Shown: piece by piece, positions 46,838 to 58,230 of the stretch | How the letters are laid out: each line of letters opens with the position of its first letter | Position numbering within the stretch: position 1 is the first letter of the stretch | Source of the DNA: Varroa destructor | Lineage: Eukaryota > Arthropoda > Arachnida > Mesostigmata > Varroidae | Reading direction: 5' to 3' | NCBI RefSeq assembly: GCF_002443255.2 | Contig: NW_019211455.1 | Coordinates: 5,314,597 to 5,378,596 of the forward strand | DNA length: 64,000 nucleotides | Position numbers and translations under genes: made by a program | Notes under the pieces: model-generated | What the model was told of the DNA's origin: nothing | The model's database searches: none | What the model saw: only the letters and a program-made list of their open reading frames with translations

Positions 46838-49700
46838 CCCCCAAATTAGACCTGGTTTTAGTTAGATTAAATCATCAAGCTGATAACCGCAACTGATGAC
46901 ATTGGTGAAATTCTCGTCTTCGTTCAGCAACAGAGGGCAATAGTACTTTTATCATGACATCCTGTTTGTTTTTTAAGGACGTAACGGCGCCCAACAGAAG
47001 CTAGAAAGCAGCGCTCTAAATGGTCCGCACAAGTGTACGACGCATTATACCTTTCAAACTATTGCTCCTGATGTATAACCAAATCTGGGAAGTGACAAAC
47101 TCTTTTTTTACTAGGGATATTGATGATTTCATAGCATTGGATCGTCCGCCACATAAGTGGCAAAATGCATACCTTGGTTATGACAATCTTTGCTGTTTTA
47201 TGCTTTGTGAGTACTTTCAATATCATTATTTTGGACAGAAAGCAAAGTGAATTTTGTTCTTTCAGGCTACTGGGCCGCCTTTAGTAGATGTCGGAGAAGT
47301 TGTCTGCTCTTGGCACAGTGAAGCGTTGCACTATCATGTATATTGAGGATAACAAGACGATGAGTTGAGGCAGCAGCTTTTCGTGATGCCTTAAATGTGA
47401 GCTGCGCATTGAAGCACGAACTGTGTTCGTATGCGATAGACCTTGGGTGACGCGATTAACTACAGATCGTGAGAATCTTTGCATCTTATAAGCGTCTTCA
47501 GTCGTTTCTCCAATGGGTGGGATGCCAATGAGACCCCAGTACAATAATAGCTTCGTGGTAATGATATATCCCTTTGTACGATTTAGGAGCTGGATGCAAG
47601 ACTGTTGATTGATCAAAAATATTATTGAACATTCTCGTTTTATATTCAGGTACGTAAGCGGACAGAAATTCGTTACGAAGTGAAGTTCAGGAAACATCTT
47701 CGATGTTATTACATTTTCAAGCTTTTCCTATCAATCTGTGAAGTAGGCGCTCGTAACCTTACTGAGCAAACACCCTCCGAGATGCTTATATGCAGACTTC
47801 GAAAAACAAAAGGACGATCTTATAACAATTACAACTAGTACTGCGAATGACGACGACAGATTGGTTCCAATTTAGGCAGAATTGATATTATTAATATACA
47901 ATGAACTGTAAGTCATCCTTGCGCTCAGTTTATTCAATGGATTGAAATTCCGTAGACCAAATGAACTGATAAGTGGTGAACAGCCTTAGATGCCCACACA
48001 AGTCATACAACTTTAGGCGCACTCTTACCTTGGATGGATGGATGGATGGTGTCAACCGGATAGCGTCACGTATCATGCAGGCATATAAATCTTTATTTTG
48101 GAAACAGTGCTTAACGGCAGCAGCAGACGCCAAACATTTAGACGCATTTAGACTGTGCACCTGTCACAGGAGCTTTACTCTCCGAGATACTATTCAACAG
48201 AGAGACTGATACAAGTAATTTGTAATCGAGCATCTGAGCACATATGTACAATAACAAAAAAAAAAAAAACAATTATTTCATTTAATTATGAAGTCAAACC
48301 TATGTTTGGAGGTGATATGTGTAAATGTCACTCTATAGAAGTATTTCAGAGGTCTCAGATAAAAAGTATTAACATATGATTTTCATAGGTTTATCTTCAT
48401 ATCTTGTCCATAAAATGAATAGTTTTTATCGTTTCATTTAACTGTATCAAAATCATACTATTCTCGCTTATCCACAAAGCTCGCCTCATATCTGACGAAA
48501 GCGGTGAATTGTGAAAAAATGACAAATGCATGGATTGGAAGAGGTTCACTTTTAAAATGGCATTAGTCTTAGGCCAAGAGCTCCGCCATTTATATATTAC
48601 GGTGCGCATGTATGAACCATTGTCCACGGTGAATGCTGCTTGAGGCCCTTCAAAATTTTAGTTTCAGGTCGACAAAGACAACTCGATGCCGACTGTTTAT
48701 TTTGACAGCGCAAAGGCACAGTGCTTCTAGCCAAACCTGTTACCATTCCTTTTTTTGCCAAGGAAAGAAGCACTGTTAAATAGTTGTTACTGATAAAATG
48801 CAGAAGTAAAAATAGGATGGGGGTTACCCGCGGAGCGCGTGACCTATCTTACACTGTAGCAGTGAACCCCAATGTCAGTAGAAAAAGCTGCCCCTGAAAA
48901 CTGAAACTGTACGGCTTTGAATAAGTGTTATTGACTGAGTGCTTTTGTAGTTGACGACAGGCGCAGTAAGCTCACGGCACCTTTTGGTGAATATAGAACG
49001 GAAGTGAAATGCGGAAAATATGGAATAATTGGCAGTAATTAATTAAAAGGTTTTATATTGAGCCATATATTGCCAATACTGTGCCATTGGAGCTCCGCTG
49101 CAACAGCATTATCGATCAGAGGTTTGCAGCTGCAGGTGAAAAACCCTAAAACAGATCGTCAGAAGACAAAAACTTACTTATTTTGGTGTATCTGAATAAA
49201 AACCTGAGTACTGTCAAGAGTTCTATGAAAATAAACAACCATATTTAATAAAAACTCTGTCGTTAAATAGGAATGGCCTAAACAGTTCTAAGTCCACTAC
49301 GCGCACTTATTGACAATGCAATTATGAAAAAATTAAACGATGCGAGACACTAATTTGTGGTTTTTGTATTTTATAATCTGTTCAAAATAGTCCTGTAGGA
49401 TTGATAACTGAAACATTTGCATGTTTTAGCTACCTAGGTGTTTATTACGCCGTCAGTTCAGCCAACCTGAACACAGTTAAAGTATTTAGGATCGTCTTTA
49501 TTTTTAGTGGAACTAGCAAAACTTCTTTCTTCATGAGTTTTCTCATATGATACGCCCGCGTGCCTTCTCACACCCCAGAGAGGAAAGAGACTCATAATGT
49601 TGCTATTCGACCCTGTGCACCCCATATACATAGATCATCTTATTTAAGGGTACCACGGACACGATACACAGAGTAAAATCAGATATAATTTATGTGTATA
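46008..49700. other. Gene-poor region with (TA)n tracts
   Basis: No recognised gene. It holds a hairpin at 46641-46666, two (TA)n tracts at 46737-46836, and a (GGAT)n-like stretch at about 48030-48050. A 138-codon minus frame at 47281-47697 has no family resemblance and no splice context that I can defend. Confidence 0.4.
46737..46860. repeat. Duplicated (TA)n microsatellite with shared flank
   Basis: A (TA) run of about 9 units ends at 46754 and is followed by ACCCCATAATTTAGCC. A second run of 29 units at 46779-46836 is followed by ACCCCCAAATTAGACC. The similar flanks show that the microsatellite and its flank were duplicated together. Confidence 0.85.
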
Positions 49701-49732
49701 TATCGACACGGGATGATCATGTTTGATCGAAG

Positions 49733-50293
49733 CTACGCTGTGTAGTCATTGCCTTTGCGCAGCTGTGCCTCGTGTGCTGCTGCTGCGCGAACTATTGTTT
49801 CTAAGGCATGGATACAGGTCGAGCGTTTAGCTCGCTGGCGATTCAGGTACCGCAAAATTCTACCAAAGTCTGAACTTTTAGCTGTTGTGTACAGTGAAGC
49901 GTGTAGCTGCTTTGTTGTTAACGCAAGAGGCTGAAACGAACTGAGTCGGAACTCGAGTGGTCGAAGTAGTAGCGGTGCATAGACGGCATTCACGACGCGA
50001 GTTAGGATGAGGCCTCGTGAACATCTGTCGGCATCGCTCTTCGAAACGCTTTCGTGTCCCGATTCGCCTGAGTCGGCTAGGACTATTGCTATTAGGAAAA
50101 GCAAAGCTCCACAAGAGAAGACTAGGTAGAAATAACGCAGGACCAGCGCTCGATTACGACTCCTAGGTCGCTGAGGGATACAGCAAGGAGGCGAGAAAAG
50201 AAATATCAGGGTCAACTGACCCTTTTGAGTTACCCGATTATAATTCGACCGCACTTGGTACTTATGGGAAGAGCTGCCATTCAAATGGCTCAC
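49733..50293. other. GC-richer island with exon-like frames on both strands
   Basis: The minus strand is open for 186 codons but contains no ATG (the first candidate codon is GTG), so it cannot be a complete gene. Its hydrophobic stretch FYLVFSCGALLFLIAIVLA may be the antisense of a plus exon. On the plus strand an ATG at 50007 opens 39 codons (MRPREHLSASLFETLSCPD...) up to CTAG before GTAGAA at 50126, a plausible first exon of a soluble protein. No homology is recognised for either. Confidence 0.25.
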
Positions 50294-50623
50294 TACAAAT
50301 CAGTGATAGCTAGTCGAAGTTGTTCGTTTTGCCAATTCGGATAGAATTGCCGTTACAATAGGTGCATAGGTAGATCACGATGATACGACATTAAAAATCT
50401 GTCTAATTGCATAAGTTAGTATTTAATTATCATCATTGTTTGTCTACAGTGCTGGTTAGTGATCTTGGTAATATAAGATCAACAAAAAATGCGTACGATT
50501 CATGCTTAATAGAGCTGTTTTTGTTCGATAGTTCAGTACTTTCTAGGCCAACAATGCCTTCAGAGTCCAAAAGAGCCACACCCCCTGAGGCGCCAATTAA
50601 AAATAGATCGTTGCTTCTGCGTT

Positions 50624-50731
50624 GTCATCGATATTGTATAATATTCGCATTGATACTTACTCTATAATAAAGGAGTTTAGACAGAAATTATCTAGGAAGG
50701 GCTGTAACTCGCCGAACAAACCGTTTATAGC
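50624..50731. repeat. Dispersed 108-bp repeat, copy 1
   Basis: About 90 percent identical to 52052-52159 in the same orientation, without gaps. It ends GTAACTCGCCGAACAAACC plus a short AT-rich tail. The flanks outside the 108 bases differ. No coding frame or terminal inverted repeat was seen. Confidence 0.9.
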
Positions 50732-52051
50732 TTGACATCGTAGAATCAAGTCAGAAGGGTTGCTGAACTTAAATTAGGTATCATACTGAGCAATGGAAGA
50801 TTCATACATTAACAAAAATCGTCTGATGGAACAAAACTATTGCTTTATGTAAATTTTAATGCTCTACAGTATTGTAATCGCCGGACGCATAGATGAAGAC
50901 TAAAGCTTCATTTTATCCTACTGTTCGGTATGACATGAGCTTTTATTATAACTGGCTTGTTTCCTTGATTCAGCTTATATTACCGACACTGCTCTTTCTC
51001 ACCATCTATGTAAATTTCTACTTTAACGTAACTCAGTCAAAAAAAATTTGCTAACTCATGAGCTTAATCTTTGCACATTTTTTTTCAATAGATTCAAAGT
51101 CTGGCGTCTTCTTTTCGAAGTAATCCTGCGTTCGTTGTCATATTTAAATTGTGCCTCAGTTCGTTCGTAGCAATTTTTCTGTACAATCCAAATACTTGAC
51201 CGAAAAAACTGCATATCCGCCTAATGTCTCTTATACATCTAAGAAATAAGGGGCTTGTGTATAAGGTTGATGGCAATTACGCAATATCACACAAAGTTTT
51301 TGGAAGTTGGTCTTTGTCATCAGAGGTTGTTATCTTAAGCACAAAGCATGCTTTCGATTGCCGCGAGGTAGGGCCAAATTGCCTATACTATTGTATCTAC
51401 GCATCGCAGCAGGTTTCTGCATAAAGAGAAAATTTGTCTCGTTATTGTCACGAATCGCCTAAATGCACAAGCGAATATTTTAAAGGCAATGATAGTAACC
51501 GGCGAACTCAGTAAAAGTACTACTACTGTTAATCGTTTGACCGTACACATATTACTGCCTATACTTAAGGAACGAAAGAAGCCATTTCCGCTATGAAGAT
51601 GCTAAACGAAAAGAGGATCTTTCGCACTAACCTTTAATGCAAAGACGGCACTTAAACCAGCGTATAGAGTGTAATAGTGATAACCTCCTAATAACCTATA
51701 CAATTTGATGGAACCTGACAAGGCGATTCTATATTAAGCCTCGAGAATACAATGAAATAGCGATGCATGCACACCGCGAATCGATTTAACACAAAAATGA
51801 ACTACTTATATTTGTTAGAAAAGCTCCAACAACGCGCGAAATTATACTTTTCTATCACACATTTCGCTCGATAAGGTCTTGGCGACCTGGAAAATTTTGA
51901 CAGACACTGAACGGAAACCCTTTTGCGTCCGGGTTATAATCCAGAGCTTGTTCTATGGAGTTACAACTGTACAGATTCATAAAGCACGGCTAGGACGGCA
52001 AGCGATTCGAAACGAGAGACAGAAATCCGGAAACGGGGCTATCGGTGGATG

Positions 52052-52159
52052 GTCATTGGTATTGTATAATATTCTCATTGATATTTACTCTATAATAAAA
52101 GAGTTTAGGTAGAAATTATTTAGGACTGGCTGTAACTCGCCGAACAAACCGTTTGTAGC
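52052..52159. repeat. Dispersed 108-bp repeat, copy 2
   Basis: Second copy of the 50624-50731 unit, 1428 bases downstream. It differs at about ten positions, mostly transitions. A short interspersed element or a fragment of a larger transposon is likely. Confidence 0.9.
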
Positions 52160-52499
52160 CGTTTATAGAATTCGTTTGTTACCTAGACCACTGAAAAAAA
52201 AATAAGTTAATGTCTTACGAAGATTAGCATTACCTTGAAGAAGAAATTAAATCACTTCGACCGAATTAACATGTAGTGCTTGATACTGTGTCATTATTAC
52301 GAAGCGATTGGATCATCACCGGATAAAATTTAGGCGTTCGTCCTCTCAAAAACGTGCAATCGTCATTTCTAGTGTCAGCTTCCTCGGCGATATTGTGGAT
52401 GATGCTAGTAACACTTTCGAAGGCAATTCTATTATCAGCAGGTCTTTGCTGGTCACGCATGTACTACCCGTCTAGCTGCTGGAGTAGATAGCTTAATAT

Positions 52500-52880
52500 A
52501 TAGGCTGGCCAAGAGCGCGAACTCAAAAGTGAGTCATTCGTTCGCGTAGCCATAGGGCATGCAGAAATGACGGAACCGGTAAACTTGCCGCTACAGTTCG
52601 TTCGGGGCTGCAATGAGTAGCTGAGGTAGGGCTCAGCTTGCCGCGCTGCCTAGCGTATAAATGCGATCGAAGGCGTAATCTTCCACCTCGCTGCGACCAC
52701 GAGAGCCTACGACGTGCCAAGAGTGCATATGCAGCCGCGGATGGACAATCTCGGCTGCTACTATACACCGACGAACAGGAAAAAGTAAGGGACAGGATGG
52801 GTCTCCGTGCGTGTGAGCGTGTGTCTGCCTCTGTCTGCAGCTCATTGCTTACCACTACTGGCTTGTATTAAGAATGGAAG
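52500..52880 (+). promoter_or_regulatory. GC-rich island with a TATA box, possible promoter
   Basis: This block is far richer in GC than its surroundings and is open in several frames on both strands, as 5' regions often are. TATAAA lies at 52656-52661. About 70 bases later an ATG (52725 region) opens a short frame reading MQPRMDNLGCYYTPTNRK that runs to a possible donor (AAAAA before GTAAGG, near 52787). A first exon of a plus-strand gene with distant downstream exons would fit. No homology is recognised. Confidence 0.25.
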
Positions 52881-55800
52881 AGTTGGCGAAACAGTTTCTG
52901 CTGCTTCCTTTTAGATGAATAGAACGATGGCACCAGGCGAATTTGCATGATGGCAGTAGAAGTGCCTATATCTATCACAAGCAGTCCAAGTATCCTTCTC
53001 ATCGTCTATTGCCACTAAGTGCGTGTTCCCATCTTAAAAATGAAAAGACGCAAGAGGGGCAACAAAGAATAGGAGATGAATTAAAAGAAAAGCCGTTGGA
53101 ACACTTTTTGAAGCTCACATTGAAGTCATGAAAAATCTAGCCGAGCTATATACACATATATACGAATATACGCATGTCGACATCTTATAGCATGCAGTGC
53201 ACTGATGTCTTTCAGACTAATTGGACGGTTGAGTTGTTTGTCAAGCTAGAGGAACAGTGTATACAACACAATCATAGAAATACAGTCACGATATTTTGAC
53301 TAAGAGAGAGTAATTTTATATATATAGGTAGATGTTAACTAGTGATAAATCTCATACGGAAGTCGTCCTTTGTCGTAGAAGTATGGGTGTAATTGGCAAA
53401 TAGTCTGCCTTGCCCATTTTGATTTAACCTGAAAGAAACTATATTACTGTAGTTTTCCTTTTCTCTGATACAACGATATACTACAAGTTATTTATTTCAA
53501 ACAAAGTAACAGAGATATTCTTTTCATAGTGTAAAGCTAGCACAAAACATGCAATTTTAGAGCAGTTTTTAAAGACCGCACACGGGAAACGGCAACGATT
53601 CGGTCCAGTTGACAAAAATGTCCAAGGGGCTAACCTTGCTGAGCTCAAGCATCAATTTCTTCATCAATGTTTCCGTGCGTACGTAGAAAAGCGAAGGCCT
53701 CATGTTCAAAAATTACGAGTGTTCTAAGATATGTGTGGATTCACGTTGCTAGCCACGTACTATAGCTACGTAAGCTATACGTAAGCTACACGTAGCTATA
53801 GGTAAGTCCTCTCATTCTCTCATGCCATTTCACTGCACAGAAGACATACAATGTCCCTGCACATGCAAGATGGCGCTCGTTGTGTACATCGCTACCCGGA
53901 ACATCGTCTTCATCGCTCTCAAATGACCGTCACACTTCCTGTCGAAATGTTTCGGATTACAGACCATCCAATAACCTGATTCGGTTGCTAACGCTTCTTT
54001 AGATATTGCAGAAGACCACGCTGGACAACGACAGTTTTCTGATGGACAAGGAATCATGAGTCGGAAATTCGCTATTTTTGTTGCGGCAAGACTTGCGTCT
54101 ATTCTCTGTGTCCAACATACACTTCCCTAATGCGTTTCAAAAAATTGGACGGCAGACAGGTTACTATTACACCGAGATACCAATCATTCCTCTTTTTAGT
54201 GATCACATCCTAGTAGAATCCACTGTTACCGATCTTTTGTGCTTGCCTTTGCTCAGAGGAACAACGGTTTTCCTTGCAGATGGCTGACATAGCAAATGAT
54301 GAAGTGTTAAGGGAAAGATGAAGTTGTTATTTACGTTTTGCGGGTTTCAATTCTACAAAACCGATAGGTCGCTACAGCTAGGATTGCGGCTATCACTTTA
54401 CTCTCCGGGTGTCAAGGACTGAATAGCCGTTGTGCAGCAGCGCCCTCTATTACTCTTCTGCAATTTCTAAATTGTCTCTGGTGTTGCGTTTGAGAAGTAT
54501 TTGAATATGATGAGAAGATGCGTAATGCTAATAAGTGCTTACGGGGCTAGAAAAATATTTTGATAGATATTTTTCTGCTCAACGATACTGCTCTGGCGCG
54601 AGTTAGGATAATACCCCTTGATCGTCTGTGCGCCGGTGAATATACTTTACGTACAATATGAACAACATTAATTATTGATTGCAGGTTGCTGTGGGTCGAA
54701 GGCGAGCGAAATGGTTGGGGAAAATCTCCTGGGTTAACGCAGGTGCTAAAATAACACAGGGACCTGTTACCGTACGAATGACAAAGCAGGTTGAATCCCA
54801 AACAAGAGTAGTGCACTACTGTGTAGCCCATGTGTCGGCTGAGTTACCGAAAGAGAGTTAATTTGCAGCGGATTGATTTTTTTTTTAATATACAGCATTG
54901 TATCACTTACTTGAGACCAACCGCTGTAGGATAAATGCTGTTATGCTGAAGATTAGTAATAGGTCAAAACATAGGAATCAAGTAATACAGATTCTTATAT
55001 CAGTAAAATTTTGCGAGCTCATATGTTGCGCTAAATACCATGCTCCAGCAGCCTTCTACTTCGTAGCTAGAGACTCAGCCGTTATAACATAACCGTATTT
55101 AGCATACTGAAAAAACATACGGTATTTAAGAGCTCTTCACTTTCTGATGACAGGCTGACGCAGAAATTTGACGTTTACAAAACTCTCTAAAAAAAAAATT
55201 CAAACTGTTACAAACGGCCCAAATGAAGAGAAAAAAAAATCGAAATCAAATCATATTCCCTTATGTTCTACAACGAAGAAACGCCAACGTGAGATACATT
55301 TAAAAAAAAAAAAAAGAAAGCAATATTTTCCTCTCGGCTGCCTGTCTAAATTCTCAGTGTAAACATATAGGCATTTCCTGCATAAAAGCTAACTATACAT
55401 TAACTTTTCTTTGAGTTTTTTTCATCATTTTTAACGATTCTCAGGATTAACGGCTTGTTTCATGGTGCTCATATTTTGATTGAGATTTGAATGTCGGTAA
55501 AACTCGTCATTGTCTCGAGGAAAAACCGCATTACGGCTCAATTTGGACGATTCACTATACATAATTTCGATGCCTGACTTTCGAACATAGAATAACAATG
55601 AAAGAGTCAACTGGACTATTGCTGCAGAACGAATTCCAAACGTTTGCCATATTAATAATTACGCGCATTATAATTCTTCGTCACTTATTCTTCAACGTAA
55701 TAATGAGTATCTTCACGTTCCATGCCGAAAAAAAATCGGAAACATTGCCTAAGGTTACGATATTGGTGGCTTTTCATTAGAATTAGGCAGTAGAATGCCG

Positions 55801-56450
55801 TTAACTTTTGCCGCCAGCGTATTTCGAAAGCGACTAATTAACATAAAACAATCGAACTGTAAATCAGCCTATTACAGATTAGCTAACTTTTATGTAATTG
55901 GTGTTACTTCTCTTAGTAATTCTGCAGTTATTAAACAATGGTAACGTTTGGAAAGGCGATCTGCTACGGTGATGAACTTGATATGGGTTCAATTTGTTTC
56001 ATACAGCCATCATCGGTCAGTTGTTGATGGAGAGGAATTGACAAGTTAGCGTAGGCAGTAGACTGCACAGAGCGAACGGGAGCGAATTGTCGCTGCGATG
56101 GCTGTTTCGCGACTAACCCCATTCATTGACGCTTCCAACATTTCTACGTCTGACCCACATGTTTTTCATGTTGCATAGCAGGAAAGTAGCGATTAAAGGA
56201 CGAGGAAGTGTTCAATTGAGACTGGATGGCCCCTTCCTCCTAGCCAAGGGTAGATGCATTTGGCAATAATGGACTTTTGGAATCGGAAATCAGTATGACT
56301 TTTGTCTTTGCAGCAGACGTGCTGTTCCGACCCATACTAAGACTTGACTCGTAATGTCCGGACGCTAAGGTGAGCTGATCGTCGACAGTGTACACACGAC
56401 ACTGTCGTAGTGAAGACGAATACTTCAAGTTGAATGATCCTGTGTTTCAC
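52881..56450. other. Region without a recognised gene
   Basis: AT-rich, with short frames only. A 12-bp inverted repeat lies at 53760-53801. An exon-like piece starts at about 54685 after TTATTGATTGCAG and reads VAVGRRRAKWLGKISWVNAG before a possible GTGCTA donor. This is weak evidence. Confidence 0.35.
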
Positions 56451-56458
56451 TCTTAACA

Positions 56459-56944
56459 GCACGTTCAGTCAGACAGTGGACCAGCGAAGTGAACCCTCTC
56501 CGTCGACCTTTTTCCAACCAGACCTGTCTAGATTACGCCCCTGGCAGACCTCCACAGGCTCCAAGAGGTGAGTCTGATGCCGAAATTAAGCTGTTTCTCT
56601 TTAGCACAACCGTTTTTCTGCATCAGCGGTTCATCCTAATCAGAGTCTCCACTGTGACGGCTCAGTTTCTGATAGCTGTGTTTTCTCTCTTCTCTAGCTC
56701 GTCCTGTGTGTTTGCGTCATGCAATCAATCCCGTCCCCCTTCACGCTCTTTTTTTTCACGTCCTCTCACAAATACCTGTTCCCTTCTTTGCAGCGGAGTC
56801 GCGCTCCCTTACATCGGCGCCAATTTTCTCGTATTCGTATGAGGAGGAAATTTATTCTCAATTAACACATGCAGGGGGGTACGGCTTACTTGTCGTATTG
56901 GTGCTAGATAACGTCATGATGGCGTTCACTGACTTGCTCGACTG
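56459..56944 (+). other. Exon-like block, function unknown
   Basis: A pyrimidine-rich acceptor (TTCACTCTTAACAG) precedes an open stretch of about 108 bases reading RSVRQWTSEVNPLRRPF and ending PPQAPR at a strong donor (AGAG before GTGAGT, about 56567). Two further acceptors, near 56698 (TCTCTTCTCTAG) and 56790 (CCCTTCTTTGCAG), both continue in the same phase and read ESRSLTSAPIFSYSYEEEI to a stop at 56943. The splice signals are better than average for this window, but the peptide matches no family I know and no start codon was located. Confidence 0.3.
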
Positions 56945-57524
56945 AGAGTCGCCTGCGAAAAGGGTGTTATTGTCCAATACATTCATTCGTATGGTGCGGA
57001 ATCGTCTCATCGTTCGGTGGCAATGCTTTCGACCCTGTCACAGTCGTCGCCATGGCCTCTGGAGCACGCAGTAAAAGTAGATGTTGCAGGCATCAGGTAA
57101 AACTAAATACCGAGCCTGTTCATTTGGTACAACATTGACCAATCGCTAGCTTAGATACGCCAGTGACGCTGATACAACCGTGACTGCAATGACAAAGACG
57201 AGTTCGGAAGCGTTCGAATCGAACCGAATTCCGCAGTTCGGACGCAGTAAGAAAGTGTTTGAACACATAGGGCGCGTGCTCCTCATAGTTCTTTAGGGGA
57301 AGGTCGAGAGAGCCTCGGTCGAAATTTGCTTTGTTTGGGAAGGGGGGCTTACACACGTCATATTACTTGGTTTTCGGATGAAGGAAAAATGCGGCCAAGC
57401 GTGCACATTTGCATTAGTCCTGTTGGCACTTTACAATATATACATACATATATACTGGTGTGGAAAAAGTATTCCACGCTAGAAGTGAAGCAAATATTTT
57501 TTTAGATTTTAAAATATTACTAAA

Positions 57525-58230
57525 TTCAATACGCTCCACTTTGATCTATGACCACCAGCCATTTTTCTGGTAACGCCATAATTTCGTAGTTTGTAGGTGA
57601 AAAACTGTAGCAGATGACTGCTGCATCTGTCTGTTAAAACTAAATTAACATGATTAATTGAGTTCGAAGCAGATGATAATCTGATTATGTAAAACCCGGA
57701 CCAGCATTATCAAGTTGAAATACGACGGCCTTTCTCTAGATCAGTTCAAGTCCATTTTTTCTTCAATGGCATGCTGCAACTTTGTTAGTTGTTGATGCTA
57801 GAGGGTAGAATCAGTCGTTTTGTCGGGCAGGAACAACTCGTAACTTACGATCTGATTTCAATTCCACTATACACATGGCATCAGCTTTTTTGACATTGGC
57901 ATGAACTTTGCCACAGATGATACTTATTTGTCGTATATGATCCACTTCCTATTGCCAGGATCGACCGCTCTAAGAATCGCCCAATTTCGTTGCGTTTTTG
58001 CAGAGTTTTCAAGACGCAGAGAAATTCATTTACGTCATCTCGTGCGCAATCCGAAACATCGAGTTTTTTTTTTCGTCTCGCCGGTTTTCCTCAAATGATT
58101 TAAAACAGTTTGGCGCTGGATGTTCAGTTCTTTGGCGATACCATGGCTATTTACTTGTCGATTTTCTCCGTGATCGATTGATCACTACGAGAGGACCTTT
58201 TCCGTAACGATAACAACAGGGCCATCCTTG
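57525..58230 (-). mobile_element. Decayed mariner (Tc1/mariner) transposase
   Basis: The minus strand, read across several frames, gives ordered pieces of a mariner transposase. These are GPVVIVTEK (about 58200-58227), the helix-turn-helix piece IAKELNIQRQTVLNHLRK (58086-58146), LQKRNEIGRFLER (57966-58003), WIIYDK (about 57935), then VVFQLDNAGP around the second catalytic Asp (57698-57728), and the C-terminal LPEKW-VVIDQSGAY (57527-57575). Stop codons and frameshifts interrupt all of it, and the block around the first catalytic Asp is damaged, so it is dead. Terminal inverted repeats were not found. Spacing matches a full-length element of the D,D34D kind with lost ends. Confidence 0.88.

Noticed and set aside
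47281..47697. 138-codon minus open frame
   Set aside because: No family resemblance, no convincing domain, and AT-rich composition. The length is possible by chance in 64 kb.
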